A DNA stretch of 64,000 nt from Ophiobolus disseminans. Taxonomy: Eukaryota > Ascomycota > Dothideomycetes > Pleosporales > Phaeosphaeriaceae. A program made the position numbers and the translations under genes. Location: contig MU006218.1 of NCBI GenBank assembly GCA_010093685.1, positions 1,603,696 to 1,667,695 of the forward strand, written 5' to 3'. Below the pieces are notes generated by a model that was not told where the DNA came from, ran no database searches, and saw only the letters and a program-made list of their open reading frames with translations. Shown here piece by piece: positions 11,099-21,463 of the stretch. Numbering within the stretch: position 1 is the first letter of the stretch; each line of letters starts with the position of its first letter.

Positions 11099-12149
11099 TC
11101 AAGCCAAAAGCTGACCGTTCAGCCCGGAAATCGTACCGCGAAGAAAGTAGAAATCCACATCGAGACGCTTCCTCAACTCACCCGTTGCAAGCTCGTTCAC
11201 ATCCCACGAGCACCAAGCATACCGCCCGTGAAAGAAAGCGGCCTCCTCGCTTGCAGCCCACACGGCAAAATCTCCAGTAAGTTGGGCTGGAGCAGATGTC
11301 ATCAGTACGTGCGTTTGCGGAAGGGTGCATATCCATGCCAATTCCACTTACCATCATCGAAGTTTTTCGGGTCAACATCAAACTTCTTCCAGTATTCATT
11401 GTAGATGACACCGGGATGGAAGCTGACGACCTGCAATTTCTCACGCGGCTGATCCTGCGCGAGGATCTGGAAGTACAACGTTCCGGCGAACTTGGAGAGA
11501 TTGTACGCGGGTTGGGTCGCTACTATGGGGTGCCCCGTTGCGTGGATGTTCACGGTCGAGACGTTGACGATGTACTGTGGTTGCAGTCAGTATGCTCTCC
11601 AAGCGCCGTTGGAAAGGTGTGTCCACTCGCCTTTGGCTTGTCGCCCGCCTGCTTGTAGAATTTGTCGGTCAGGTACATCGGTGCCTGCAAGTTCGTTGCC
11701 ATATGTGCCCAGGTTTCCTCGTATCCCAGATCCATCATCGTACTAGGGTCTGTGAACTTTGCAGCGTTGGAAATGAACACATCGACAAAGATGTTCTCAT
11801 CCCTGAGGTGGTTCCACAGCGCATCAACATCATCGGTCTTGCCTATGTCGCAAACCCGAACGATGATCTTCGTAGCTTGGCCAGCGGCGGCCTCGAGTTC
11901 AGCACGGGCTGTTTCGAGCACATCAGCGCGGCGGCCAACAATGATGACCGTAGACGCTGAGGCATTGACGAAAGAATGCGCGATAGCGAGACCAATATTG
12001 GTTCCGCCGCCCGTGATCAAAACGGTCTTTCCAGACTGACTAAGCTCAGGGCGTTTGGGCGAGATAGCATCGTATGACTTGCCGTGGATCGTTTTGGTGA
12101 CATTGGTGTTTTTAATACCGTTGATAATGTCGACCAAATCGACAGACAT
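11099..12149 (-). CDS. short-chain dehydrogenase/reductase with a GC-AG intron
   Basis: A 309-aa SDR in three exons: 12149-11631, 11574-11352 and 11286-11099. Motifs are TGGGTNIG (nucleotide binding), FISNAAKF (NAA in place of NAG), VNVSTVN (catalytic Ser) and PAYNLSKFAG (Tyr-x3-Lys). Intron 2 is standard (GTAAGT...CCAG, 65 nt). Intron 1 (56 nt) closes the frame and the conserved strand only if its donor is GCGAGT rather than GT, making it a GC-AG intron with a CTGAC branch site. The C-terminus (AVWAAS, HGRYAWCSWDVNEL) matches the paralogue at 4151-5077. It is divergent from the Zn2Cys6 regulator at 12,573, 423 bp away, so that regulator may control it (inference). Confidence 0.86.
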
Positions 12150-12572
12150 TTTGAAACTTAGGGAGGTGGGTTTTGATGAATCTAAGTAAGATTGTTGATC
12201 ATTGAAGAAAAAGGCTTCTATAGTCGTATAGATGAAGCGATCACTGCTGCTGTGTCTCAAGGGACATTCCCAACGACACTTATATATTCAGGCACCGAAC
12301 AGTGTCCGCCCACCGCCAGAGAACGAAGATCGGCAAATTCGTCCGTTAAGCTTAGGTTGATAAGCAGTCCCCACAAAGTACGGCACGTAAGTGTCTTACT
12401 TCCAGCACCAAGTGATCCCAGAATTGCTGTCCCATCCTACACATTCACTCTTTGGGATAGCGTCCGCTGCGAGAATGAGGGCGCTAACCTAAAAGACTTA
12501 GCTTCCGCAGATTACCAACCACAACTTCACTCTTCATTGCTTCGACCGATACCATACCAGACGACACGAACA
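12150..12572. promoter_or_regulatory. shared divergent promoter, SDR / Zn2Cys6 regulator
   Basis: A 423-bp intergenic region between divergent start codons. The plus-strand regulator frame is open back to 12,192, but no better start is evident. A TATATATT stretch lies near 12,280. No specific operator could be assigned. Confidence 0.5.
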
Positions 12573-13715
12573 ATGACCCCTGGCCTAGAAGTGAAAGTAT
12601 GCACGAATTGCGCCAAATCCCGCCGAAAATGTGGGAAGCAACGACCGCTGTGTCTCCGCTGCCGCACCCGCGGCTTGAGTTGCCACTACCCACGCGTAAG
12701 GCCAACAAGCTTTGTTCCACTTCGCGAAGACACTTCGGACGCCAATAAGACAGCCAACGAGATCACAATCACTCCATCACCGCTTGAATTATGCTTTCCA
12801 TTCGTGGACGACTCATTAGCATCATGGTGGTTCGCCTCACCCTCCACATGGGCGATCGACAGCGCATCATGCAGCCCGACTACAAACACCAGCGACTTTT
12901 CCGCGTCTTCTCTCGACCGTGCGCTGAGAAAAGTACTCGGATGGCTGGGTGAATGGGTTGAAACGGGCACATGTCCTTTTATGCACCAACAACTCTACCT
13001 CGATTGCTTCCCCGCGTCCATCGAAGGCGCATATCTCACACTCTCGGCCTACTTACGCCGGACACCCTTGAATGCTCCCGTGGTAGAACGGATCATCGAG
13101 TCGCGCGCCACAGGACTAGTCGCGGCAGGCCTCAACAGCGACTCAGGGCCGTTCAGTACCCTGGAGAACCTCGTGCAGGTGCAAGCCCTGCTAGTCTACC
13201 AATGCATCGGACTGTCGTCTGGTTCTATACGCCTACGCCGCCTCGCTGAATGCCATATTCCTGTGATGGAAGCCTGGATCATGAGTCTAATGCAGCAAGC
13301 AAGCTACATGTTCACCTCTTCCATTGATTCTTTTTTTGCCTCTCCAGACCTTCGGTCTATCCCGCGGCACAATCATCTCTGGTATACGTGGATAGTCGTC
13401 GAGTCGGTGCGCAGAATCTGGCTTGTAGTCGCGATCATACAGGGCATGTATAAAGTACTCGCTATTACTCCAACGTCGTTGATTGCAAGCCCATTCATGG
13501 GCGGCACGTTGTTTACGTCGCGGAAGGGGTTTTGGGAAGCAGGAACTGCGGGAGCGTGGGAGAAAGAATGTAGTGAGCGAAATGCGGGCATGGTGCGACT
13601 GACGGAGACGGAGAAGTTGTTTGAGATGGTGCCACGGGAGGAGATATGTGAGTTTGCGAAGCTGGTTTTGGAGTGCACGTATGGTGTGGAGTGGTGTGAG
13701 ATGCGCGGAGTTTAG
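12573..13715 (+). CDS. Zn2Cys6 transcription factor
   Basis: A 380-aa predicted nuclear regulator starting at ATG 12,573, placing the cluster at residues about 9-36 (VCTNCAKSRRKCGKQRPLC, then CRTRGLSC). The spacing is C-x2-C-x6-C-x6-C-x2-C-x6-C, the Gal4 pattern. The rest is a short fungal-regulator-type helical region (LGEWVETGTCPF, VERIIESRATGLVAAGL, LVQVQALLVYQCI), like the compact pathway-specific regulators often found beside the genes they control. It is divergent from an SDR. In-frame codons extend upstream to 12,192 but would put the cluster some 130 residues in, which is atypical. Single exon; function unknown. Confidence 0.8.
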   Translation: MTPGLEVKVCTNCAKSRRKCGKQRPLCLRCRTRGLSCHYPRVRPTSFVPLREDTSDANKTANEITITPSPLELCFPFVDDSLASWWFASPSTWAIDSASCSPTTNTSDFSASSLDRALRKVLGWLGEWVETGTCPFMHQQLYLDCFPASIEGAYLTLSAYLRRTPLNAPVVERIIESRATGLVAAGLNSDSGPFSTLENLVQVQALLVYQCIGLSSGSIRLRRLAECHIPVMEAWIMSLMQQASYMFTSSIDSFFASPDLRSIPRHNHLWYTWIVVESVRRIWLVVAIIQGMYKVLAITPTSLIASPFMGGTLFTSRKGFWEAGTAGAWEKECSERNAGMVRLTETEKLFEMVPREEICEFAKLVLECTYGVEWCEMRGV

Positions 13716-13820
13716 ACCTGTGCTTGCAAAATACTACGCCTATGCCTCAGATGCCCCGTAAATGCTCAAACCGCCCATATGCATACCGTGATTGCGCCAT
13801 TCCGAGACTGAACCCGTTTT

Positions 13821-15143
13821 TTATACGCTCAAAGCCGCTGGTGCAGCTGTCTCGGTCTGCTGCAATATTGCTGGCTCGACCGATGGCTCTGTAATCTTGA
13901 CGCGCTTGGCTTCAAGTTGCTCAGCGCCCATATCCTTCCTCTTCTCCTTCTTCTCTGTCGCGGGGCCGGCCTGCTTGTTGGCTTCCCGTATGCGCGCCTT
14001 CTTCGAGGCCTTGGACTCCAGTGGCTGTGGAATGCCGAGGTGCTGGTCCACGGACTTGGCGTGCTCGAGCATGCCGTCGACGCCCTCGAGCTCCAGGGCG
14101 GCAACGACGTCGGCGTAGCACCGCGACTTGTTCATGGCCTGGTAGACCTTCTCGCGGCCGGGAATCATCTGGCCCAGCAGGTACTTTGTGTTGCCCCAGC
14201 GGTTCTCGACCTGCAGGGCGAGGCGCATGTACTCGGTCACGACCGTCCTCCACTGCGAACGCCACTCGTGCGGACCGCCTTCTGCGTCGGGGCGGAAGCA
14301 GCTGGGGTTCTTCTCTGCCTCGGTGGCGATCATGGCGCCGTCGACCTTGAACTCGCGCATCAGCTGCAGCGCCTCGGCCCGCGACGTGACGTCGCCGTTC
14401 ATGACGCAGGCCACGCCCGCCGCCCTGCAGACGTCGCCAACCATCTTCAGCTGCAGACGAATGGCCCTCTCCCTGGGCCGCATGGGTGTCGTGCGGCAGT
14501 GCACCGTGAGCCCGGTGATGCCCGTCTGCACCAGCCGGCGGACCAGCGCCTCCGTCTCCGCGGGCGTGTCCAGGATGCGGATCTTAACCGAGATGCCGAT
14601 CTCGTAGGGCGTGCCCACCTCTTCGACGAGGCGTCTAAGGATGTCGCAGAGCAGATCCGGCGTCTTCAGCAGCGCAGCGCCCATGCCGCCCGCCGTGGAG
14701 AAGGGCTTGGGGCAGCCCGAGTTGACGTCGATGCCCGCCACGTCGGCCGCCACCATCTTGGCCGCCTGCACCGCCAGGTCGGGGCTCGCGGTGCCCATCT
14801 GGTAGATGAGCCGGCCCTTCTCCAGCTCCGGGTGAATGCGGTACAGCACGCTCTCGCGCTGCTCGGGGTCGAGTGCGGGGTTCTTGAGCTTGCTGGTCGG
14901 CAGGCGCGACCACTCGAGCGTGTGCGTGTGCGGGTTCATGCGCCGCGTCGTGCCGATGATGGCGCGGTCGATAGTCTCGGGCCCCCATACGAGGTCGGCG
15001 CCGTACTTGAGGGCGAGGAGGCGTGAGGGCAGCTCGCCGGAGCGCACCATGGGCGCAAGCACCACCGTGCCGCGGTAGTCGACGCCATTGCGGGGGATGG
15101 GCACGCGCGGGGTGAGGACGGGGCCGGGTGCGATGGAAGCCAT
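13821..15143 (-). CDS. DUS2: tRNA-dihydrouridine(20) synthase, Dus2/Smm1 type
   Basis: An intronless FMN-dependent enzyme of 440 aa that reduces uridine to dihydrouridine in the D-loop of tRNA (U20 for the Dus2 class). Visible features are VVLAPMVRSGELPSRLLALKYGADL in separate short blocks (FMN-binding start of the TIM barrel), the QMGTASPDLAVQAAK segment, the catalytic-Cys region VNSGCPKPFSTAGGMG, SVKIRIL, GLTVHCRTTPMRPRE, VMNGDV and GAMIATEAEKNPS. The C-terminal tail is Lys-rich (KEKRKDMGAEQLEAKRVK). ATG 15,143 gives the usual Dus2 N-terminus. An upstream in-frame ATG at 15,179 adds a short basic leader that could target mitochondria. The high GC3 of this gene produces long antisense open frames, which I regard as shadows. 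Confidence 0.9.
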   Translation of the reverse strand: MASIAPGPVLTPRVPIPRNGVDYRGTVVLAPMVRSGELPSRLLALKYGADLVWGPETIDRAIIGTTRRMNPHTHTLEWSRLPTSKLKNPALDPEQRESVLYRIHPELEKGRLIYQMGTASPDLAVQAAKMVAADVAGIDVNSGCPKPFSTAGGMGAALLKTPDLLCDILRRLVEEVGTPYEIGISVKIRILDTPAETEALVRRLVQTGITGLTVHCRTTPMRPRERAIRLQLKMVGDVCRAAGVACVMNGDVTSRAEALQLMREFKVDGAMIATEAEKNPSCFRPDAEGGPHEWRSQWRTVVTEYMRLALQVENRWGNTKYLLGQMIPGREKVYQAMNKSRCYADVVAALELEGVDGMLEHAKSVDQHLGIPQPLESKASKKARIREANKQAGPATEKKEKRKDMGAEQLEAKRVKITEPSVEPAILQQTETAAPAALSV

Positions 15144-15655
15144 GGCACGTGTTATCGGATGGCAAAGGGAGCGTAGCATAACATGCCTCGAGTAGAGCTG
15201 GAATGTGCAGGTGAGGGGGAAGTCGTGGGTTGCGCCTTCTGGAAAATCTGCGCACGGACTGGCAGGCCGAACTGGGAGTAGCTCTGTCGATCTCCCGCCG
15301 CCTCCATCCATCTTGAGAGATCTTCTTTCACTCCCGTGTCGCGTTACCCCAGCAAAGCGACTTCACACAATCACTTGCAGGACAATCGCTGAGTCACAGT
15401 CAATCAAAGAGTAGCAGAGGGCGAGACAAACACGATGGCGTGGGTTTGTATGTGCAGTCCAAGCAGCAATGTATCGAAAAGAGTGCACCATGTTGATTTT
15501 GCAGAAGAGCCGGAAAGGTATAAATGTACAAGAAGATCCAACACACCAAAACCTCAACAAATGCGCCCAGCTCTTCACTTGCGAGCGTCGAAGGAACCTC
15601 ATTTTACCGCCGTACATGCCATGTTCGAAAGGTGGGATCGGAGTTGAGTGAGCGC
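15144..15655. other. intergenic, nothing recognised
   Basis: Promoter of the DUS2-like gene and 3' flank of the secreted-protein gene. Short open frames at 15,435-15,650 look random. Confidence 0.4.
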
Positions 15656-16393
15656 TTAAGCTCGAGCAATGGCGCTCGTTGCGAAACCACTGGGCCTAGA
15701 ACGAAGAGAAGACCTTTCGCGAGATGTATCAGTCTGGCGGGGACCAGAAGGACGAGCTCCAGTCGGGCGCTCGCCGTGGGGAGGTATGACACCACTTGGT
15801 ATGCCGTGCTTCCTCGATTGAACAGGAGCCCCACGAGTCCTGCTCACTTGGCGTTTCGCAAGAGTAAAGTCTGGTAGGCTTGCAGACGGAATGCCTGACG
15901 GACGGCCGTTCGGTGTGGACATTCCGCCTGTTGGGGCAGCTACACCGCTTCGGTGTCCCTTTCCGCCGCGATGATGGCCACGTCCGCCAGTGTGGCGAGC
16001 AACGCCGCTGCCAATGCCAAGAGGAAAGCCGCCCGTGGGGAAAGGAGGAGACTGGCTAGAGCGAGAGAATGCAGCCAAGTTTTGGACATCCAAATCGCCA
16101 TCAATGGTGGAGGGAGATCCTGTCGGGCGAGGTCCGCTAAAACCTCCAGTGCGATGAGCAAAGCCTATAGATGCGGATGTGAGCTCTTGCAACAGTGGAG
16201 ATTATGCTGGCAACTCACCACTCCCACGAGGGCGGCCATGACCTCCATGTCCGCCATGTCCGCCATGTCCAGAGGGAAAAGCAATGCCGCTGGGACGATC
16301 ACCAGTGGGTCGATCAGCTGGTGGTTCAGAGACTGATTGTGCGGAAGCCAAAGCGGCGACAGCCAGGAGGGCGAAGCGAGAAAAGACAACCAT
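15656..16393 (-). CDS. secreted Gly/Pro/Arg-rich low-complexity protein
   Basis: A 227-aa product from exons 16393-16219 and 16164-15656, joined over a 54-nt intron (GTGAGT...CTATAG). Residues 1-19 are a clear signal peptide (VVFSRFALLAVAALASAQS). The mature part is low complexity, with repeated RPTGDRPSG-like and HGGHGGHGGHG motifs, then RP(T/S)G units through the C-terminus. One dibasic site (TLAKRQ) could be cut by a Kex2-type protease. No conserved domain is visible. Known relatives of this composition are fungal secreted or cell-wall-associated proteins; calling it an effector would be speculation. Confidence 0.72.
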
Positions 16394-17516
16394 TTTGATA
16401 TATTGATATTGGTGAGGCTGGTAGAAATGGAGTTGTTTGAAAGATACGGTGTTGTTGGACTAAGTCCACGCGGTGTTGTACGTAAAGATTGAATGCGCAG
16501 AGAGAACACAAATGATTGTAGTGAAGGGAAATGAAGCCCGTCGTGATTTCCTTCACATGTTACCCATCTCGTCTTATACCAACTTACATACTCGTTGACT
16601 ACCTAGCGACACGGTACGAGTACCTCTCCACTATGTGGAGCGAGCCGCGCAAACATGAGGAAGATCATCGTTTACTCGACGCTGTCGTGCGCTTCAAACA
16701 TGACTTTAGGACTGTTTTTATGGGCTAGTGTTTCAAATGTTTTGCTGGAGAAATCACACTCGTTTCAAACGTCAGGGATATGCCGTCTGTCGCTGGTGTT
16801 CCGCGTTCCAACTAGATGTTCTTGACAACATGGATCCACAGCTTACGTGTTGTACTGGCGACGACGCGTGCGGAGCCTGTAGGTGGGCCACACATACCAG
16901 CGGCATGCCGGGCGCGCGTCTCTCTTTCAAAATCATCGTGACGACCAAGCTGCGACTTGGCTCGTAAAGAGCTCTAGTTTATCTGGTGCAAAGCATCAAG
17001 CTTCGACGCTCGGGTTGTGCTTGATTGCACATGCATGAGCGAAATCGCTGGCCAAGGTTGAGAATCGTCTCTTTCGAAAGTGTTGTGAGGTTGCTTGGGC
17101 TTCGCATAGAGGCCGGCTTGCGGGAGAGTTCGCGTGCACCTCGTTTTCTAACGTCGCGTGGTAGGTGTAGATGCGTGCGTCTCTTGGTAAGTCGTGAAAG
17201 CCGGGAAAAGATCAAGCCTGGTGACCACATAAACGTATATAAGAGTTATTCTAAATCCTAAAAACTCTCTGTAGACAGACAGGGTAATGTATCTTTGTTT
17301 CTGGCTTTTGCGACTTACCGAGAGTGCGTGTCTGGTAGGCAAGGTTGTCTGGCGAAGTCAATGACGTCGGGCACGCGCGGTGGCTTCTGCGGCTGAAACA
17401 AGCATCATCACAATTTCAACACCTAACTGTGCTCATTTACCGACATCACGATTGCATATGTCGGTCATTTTCCGTCAGCGTCTTCGAAGCCATGGTCGCA
17501 TCAATCTGCGAAGGAG
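16394..17516. other. 1.1-kb intergenic region
   Basis: Upstream of two divergent genes (the secreted protein on minus, the HET gene on plus). No open frame with family features, RNA gene or repeat is seen. Confidence 0.4.
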
Positions 17517-19423
17517 ATGCACGCAGCGCGCTTGCATATCAATGTACAAAAAAGCCTCCGAGGCCGTGACATCCGTCTACTCCACTTGATGCCTGGCGAG
17601 CCTACCGACCCTATCCAATGCATACTTTTTGATGCCTCGCTGGACAAGCCGCCAAGCTATGAGGCTCTCTCATACGTGTGGGGAGATGCTACTAAGACAG
17701 AGGCAATAACCTGTTTGACCACTACTCTACCAATCACTGTCAGTCTCGCGGGCGTGTTCTCTGGACTGATGCCCTGTGCATCAATCAGAACGATATTGAG
17801 GAGAAGAACCACCAGGTTCCACTCATGGGCGAGGTATATTCCAAGGCCTCCAGCGTCATTGCGTGGTTGGGAGAGGATGAGGGCACCATGGGCGGAGAGG
17901 TCGCAGTCGCAGTCATGACTGTACATGCGACGATGGAGAACGGACTGAAAGCAAATCCCGGACGTAGCCTCGATGATCTGCTTGCCAACGACATTGAAGG
18001 TGCAGCCAAAATCGTACCTGTCGATGAAGAAAACAGTTCAGGCATGAATACGGTCTCTTTGTATGCAGTTGAAGGCCCACCACCTAACAGCTTCCCTTCC
18101 ATGCAGGACGTTGTGAACCTGTTTTACGAAACCGGCCGTCCTAACCCGTTCCGAGCCCTCAACACATACTTTGGAAAGCAGTACTGGCAACGCGTTTGGT
18201 GTGTACAAGAGCTCAGGCTCGCTCCGAAGGCAGCGATCCGAATAGGATCCTTACAAATCCCTGCTGAATGCGTTGCTACGTTCGCTGCGTGGTATCAAGC
18301 TAAGGTGCTCACCAATCAAATATCACATCCCATCCATAGTACCGGCATCAACAACGCCGGTCCTATGCTGCTTAACTCCAGACGCGGACGTTTCCGTCAG
18401 CAGCATCACCACCCGACCCAGCTGTTGCCTACATTGCACGACTTCCGGAACTTCCAGGCGACCAATCCGAGAGATAAGGTGTATGGGTTGATGGGCGTTG
18501 CGCAAAGAGAGCTGTCACATGTTCCTCTTTATGTCGACTACCGCAAGTCAGTTAACGAAGTCTACCAAGACGCGGTACGGAGCATCATAGGAGACACAAA
18601 TGATCTCCAGGCTCTATCGTATGTCGACCATGGAGCTGAGTACTATCACAATTCTGGTTACTCTTCATGGGTTCCACGACGGGACTCTCCCACTTGTGTC
18701 TGTCCGACGCTTTGGTACGAAAGAAATGAGTATTCTGCGGGTCCGCCTCTCAGTAACATACGGACCCTCTTCGCTTGCCCAGGACTTCTCAATGTGACTG
18801 GAATCTACTTTGACACCGTGACATTCTCGAGCCATGAGATAGATGCCCAGGCAGCACTTTTCGTAGAAGACAAAGCTCTGAAAGATATCTTCGACAAATT
18901 CGCTGGGGAGATCGAGCAGGATAGATCGCGTGATTCGTCAAATGCTCCGGGGCAGTACCGACTGTCAGCCGAAGCTCTTGCGACCGCTTTCACTGGCGGT
19001 TTCACGTTTATGCATTCTCCAACCACGTACATGACTTACGTTGACAAACTGCATGGCGAGTATGGTTATTGGTTCATGCAGGACTTCTGGCGACGGGTTC
19101 GTCGAGAGTCATCTTCCGATGCTTCATCGCCTAGCTGGAACACAAACGCGTACGATGAAAAGGCGCGGGATATGTGTAACCACCGGCGCATCTTTCGCAC
19201 AAGTCGTGGCTATGTAGGACTAGGCCCGGCATGTATGCGTGAAGAAGATCATGTCGTCGTACTAGAAGGGGCCAAAGTGCCGGTTGTATTACGGCCACTG
19301 AATCTAGACATGCAAGAGTTTGCGTTTACAGGGGAATGCTTTGTATACGACATCTGGTGTGGTCAGATCATGCGAATGGTCGGAAAAGACAATGTCAAGG
19401 AGATGCACTTTATTTTGAGGTAA
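17517..19423 (+). pseudogene. HET-domain protein with a lesion in the HET core
   Basis: HET (heterokaryon incompatibility) domain gene; such proteins trigger cell death after fusion of incompatible hyphae. The first frame (17,517-17,918) carries IRLLHLMPG, a Cys/Asp strand and YEALSYVWGD. The second frame (17,825-19,423) carries GEVYSKASSVIAWLGED, YWQRVWCVQELRLAP, NPRDKVYGLMGVA and the usual HET-family C-terminus (FRTSRGYVGLGP, FVYDIWCG). Between them the conserved block VLWTDALCINQN (17,752-17,788) is in a third relationship, shifted by one base, and roughly a dozen residues normally present between the VTVSL strand and this block are missing. A small deletion therefore broke the frame. A 50-nt in-frame intron (GTCAGT at 17,739 to ATCAG) could be spliced, but it would remove the invariant DALCINQ motif. 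The start is uncertain. Confidence 0.72.
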
Positions 19424-20256
19424 GAAATGTTTCCCATCTGTGATAGCCGCGAGCTCAAAGAGATTTGACACTGTGTGCTTCTCCTGGATTGCCGATACAG
19501 TCAGACATAACTACATAGGAATGGAACCGAAAATACACATGTGTTGGGCTGGCCTTTCCCGAGGGAGTTCCACATCGGACAGAGATCCAAGGGCATGGCG
19601 CACAGTAGTTACCTCATGTCTATGTTGCCTCGCACGGTGCCTGGTGCAAACTAAGATAATGGCTAGACGCAAGGCTCTGGGCTGTGTTCAATGCTGCAAT
19701 GTGGCACTTCAGATGAACCCATAATCTTAGATCTCCGCCGCAACTGAGCCGCGAGGCTTATGACTGCCGTGAAAGAAACTTGTTCGAAACGTTCGAAACA
19801 ATGTCTCGTCATGGGCGGTGCTACGCCAGTTGGTGGATTTAGTAGTGGCGCAGGTGGCATGGTGCATCAGAAGTTTCTAGGGTATTCGCGTGACACCGCT
19901 TCTGAGTTGGAAAAAGTGTCGGTCGCATGGCCCAGAAATTGTGTTTCCATTCTTGTCGGCCGATAGTGAGCATGCGAAGGGGAATGGAGGAAGTGGTAAG
20001 GCTTAGTGTCGTCTGCATATTTGGCATTTAGCCGGCACGTTGTGCGACATCGCGACGACGCACGTCAGCACATATGCAGATCCCGAGATGAGACGCTATC
20101 GTTCTCAATGCGGCCGAATACAATTGCGTTCTCGACTCCTCATGTTCATGGCCTGCTTATCTACACTTCTCTGTGAGTTGATCTATACATATACATGGTG
20201 ATGCCGTCATCGTTACGATCTCATTATCTCGGTGCACAAACTCACGTGCAACAGTT
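19424..20256. other. intergenic, nothing recognised
   Basis: An 833-bp spacer between the converging HET gene and epimerase gene. Only short unsupported open frames are seen. Confidence 0.4.
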
Positions 20257-21463
20257 TCATAGCTTTCCTCTCCTTCCGTCGACGGCCTCCCTGAGCTTCT
20301 TGATGACCTCGCCAGGGTCCGCAGCTCCGAAGACAGCGCTACCTGCGACAATAACGTTGGCACCTGCATCTGCAGCTTGGTCGATGGTTTTCTCCGACAA
20401 GCCGCCATCGACCTCGATGTGCAGGTCAGGGTACTTCTTTCGTAGCGCCGAGACCTTAGGAAGCTCTGACGCCATGAAAGACTGGCCACCGAAGCCTGGC
20501 TCAACCGTCATGACTAGAACCATCTGATGAAGTTAGCGGCTGGATTGAAAGCTCACGTGCCTTTTCCTAGCGATTGTGGAAGCGTGGCATAAGGTTGCTG
20601 ATCATGCGAGAGGTACCGCGAATTGAGGCGAGTAGAAGTTCGCGTCCAGATCGCAAGCCTGGAGCAAGCACATGGCCAATCAATGCTGATATGTTTCGAC
20701 AAAATGCGGCAGGCTTCTCGAAACGGGCGCGAATGTCAAGCGTGACAGGTTCTCGGCATTGCACCAGTTCGCGTGCTTAAGCGCCGCCACAGCGACGCGC
20801 CCGGTTGGGTCAGCCCTGCCAGCCTCGACACGTTCGGCCAGTTTCGAGACCCCTGCCATTTGATAGCGCGCGCAATGTCGATGCGCTATCGATTGTGATA
20901 GTGTGAAAAAGAGTGCACTCACATCGGGTACCTCGTCCTTGTTCGAGTTCTCCAATATCTCCCAAAGCACATCGACGGGCGTGCTGGGCTTGATTGCAAT
21001 GCCAGCTTGCATGCCTTCGTCATGGATGAACTTGATCAGTTCCTTGGGAGACGTCTTCTGGTCTGATGTGCCCTCTGGGGAGGTTGCAGCGGTCGAGGAT
21101 ACAGCGGCCTCGTAGTGGAAGCAGTAGAGATCGCAGCCGGCTTTTTTGAAGTCTCGCACCCACTTCTTTGGCTCTGAAATCATCATGTGGCAATCAAAGG
21201 TTCCTTTACCATGTGCAGCGGTGGGTCGGTCCACATGAGGCCTGATCTTTGTGACGACAGGTGCGCCAAATGTCATATTGGGCACGAAATGGCCGTCCAT
21301 GATGTCGACCTGGGCAGGTCAGTCACGTGTCACACGTTCATGAGCATCGACGTAATACATGAAGCCAGTCGGCGCCCAGGCTGATCGTGTCTGAGCAAGC
21401 CTTACCGAGCGCTCCAAAGTCAGCCGAAAGGATTGACGGCGCAATGATGGCAGGTGGCGACAT
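20257..21463 (-). CDS. RPE1: ribulose-phosphate 3-epimerase
   Basis: Interconverts ribulose 5-phosphate and xylulose 5-phosphate in the cytosolic pentose phosphate pathway. The product is 252 aa from exons 21463-21359, 21309-20923 and 20523-20257. The TIM-barrel signatures are complete: IIAPSILSADF at the start, DWLHVDIMDGHFVPNMTFG across the first intron (His and Asp metal ligands), a second metal His in FDCHMMI, MTVEPGFGGQSF, and DGGLSEKTI with AGSAVFG (phosphate binding). A fungal insertion rich in Ser/Thr (STAATSPEGTSDQKTSP) follows FHYEAA. Intron 1 is 49 nt. Intron 2 is 399 nt (GTGAGT...ATCAG), unusually long for this locus, and is open in the exon-2 frame for about 80 codons. Confidence 0.93.

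Noticed and set aside
417..13715. Secondary-metabolite biosynthetic cluster
   Set aside because: Regulators and SDRs are present, but there is no PKS, NRPS, terpene synthase, P450 or transporter, so the label is not supported.
13917..15026. 369-codon plus-strand frame antisense to the DUS2-like gene
   Set aside because: Explained by the high third-position GC of the real gene on the other strand. The product is Arg/Ala/Leu-rich with no family features.
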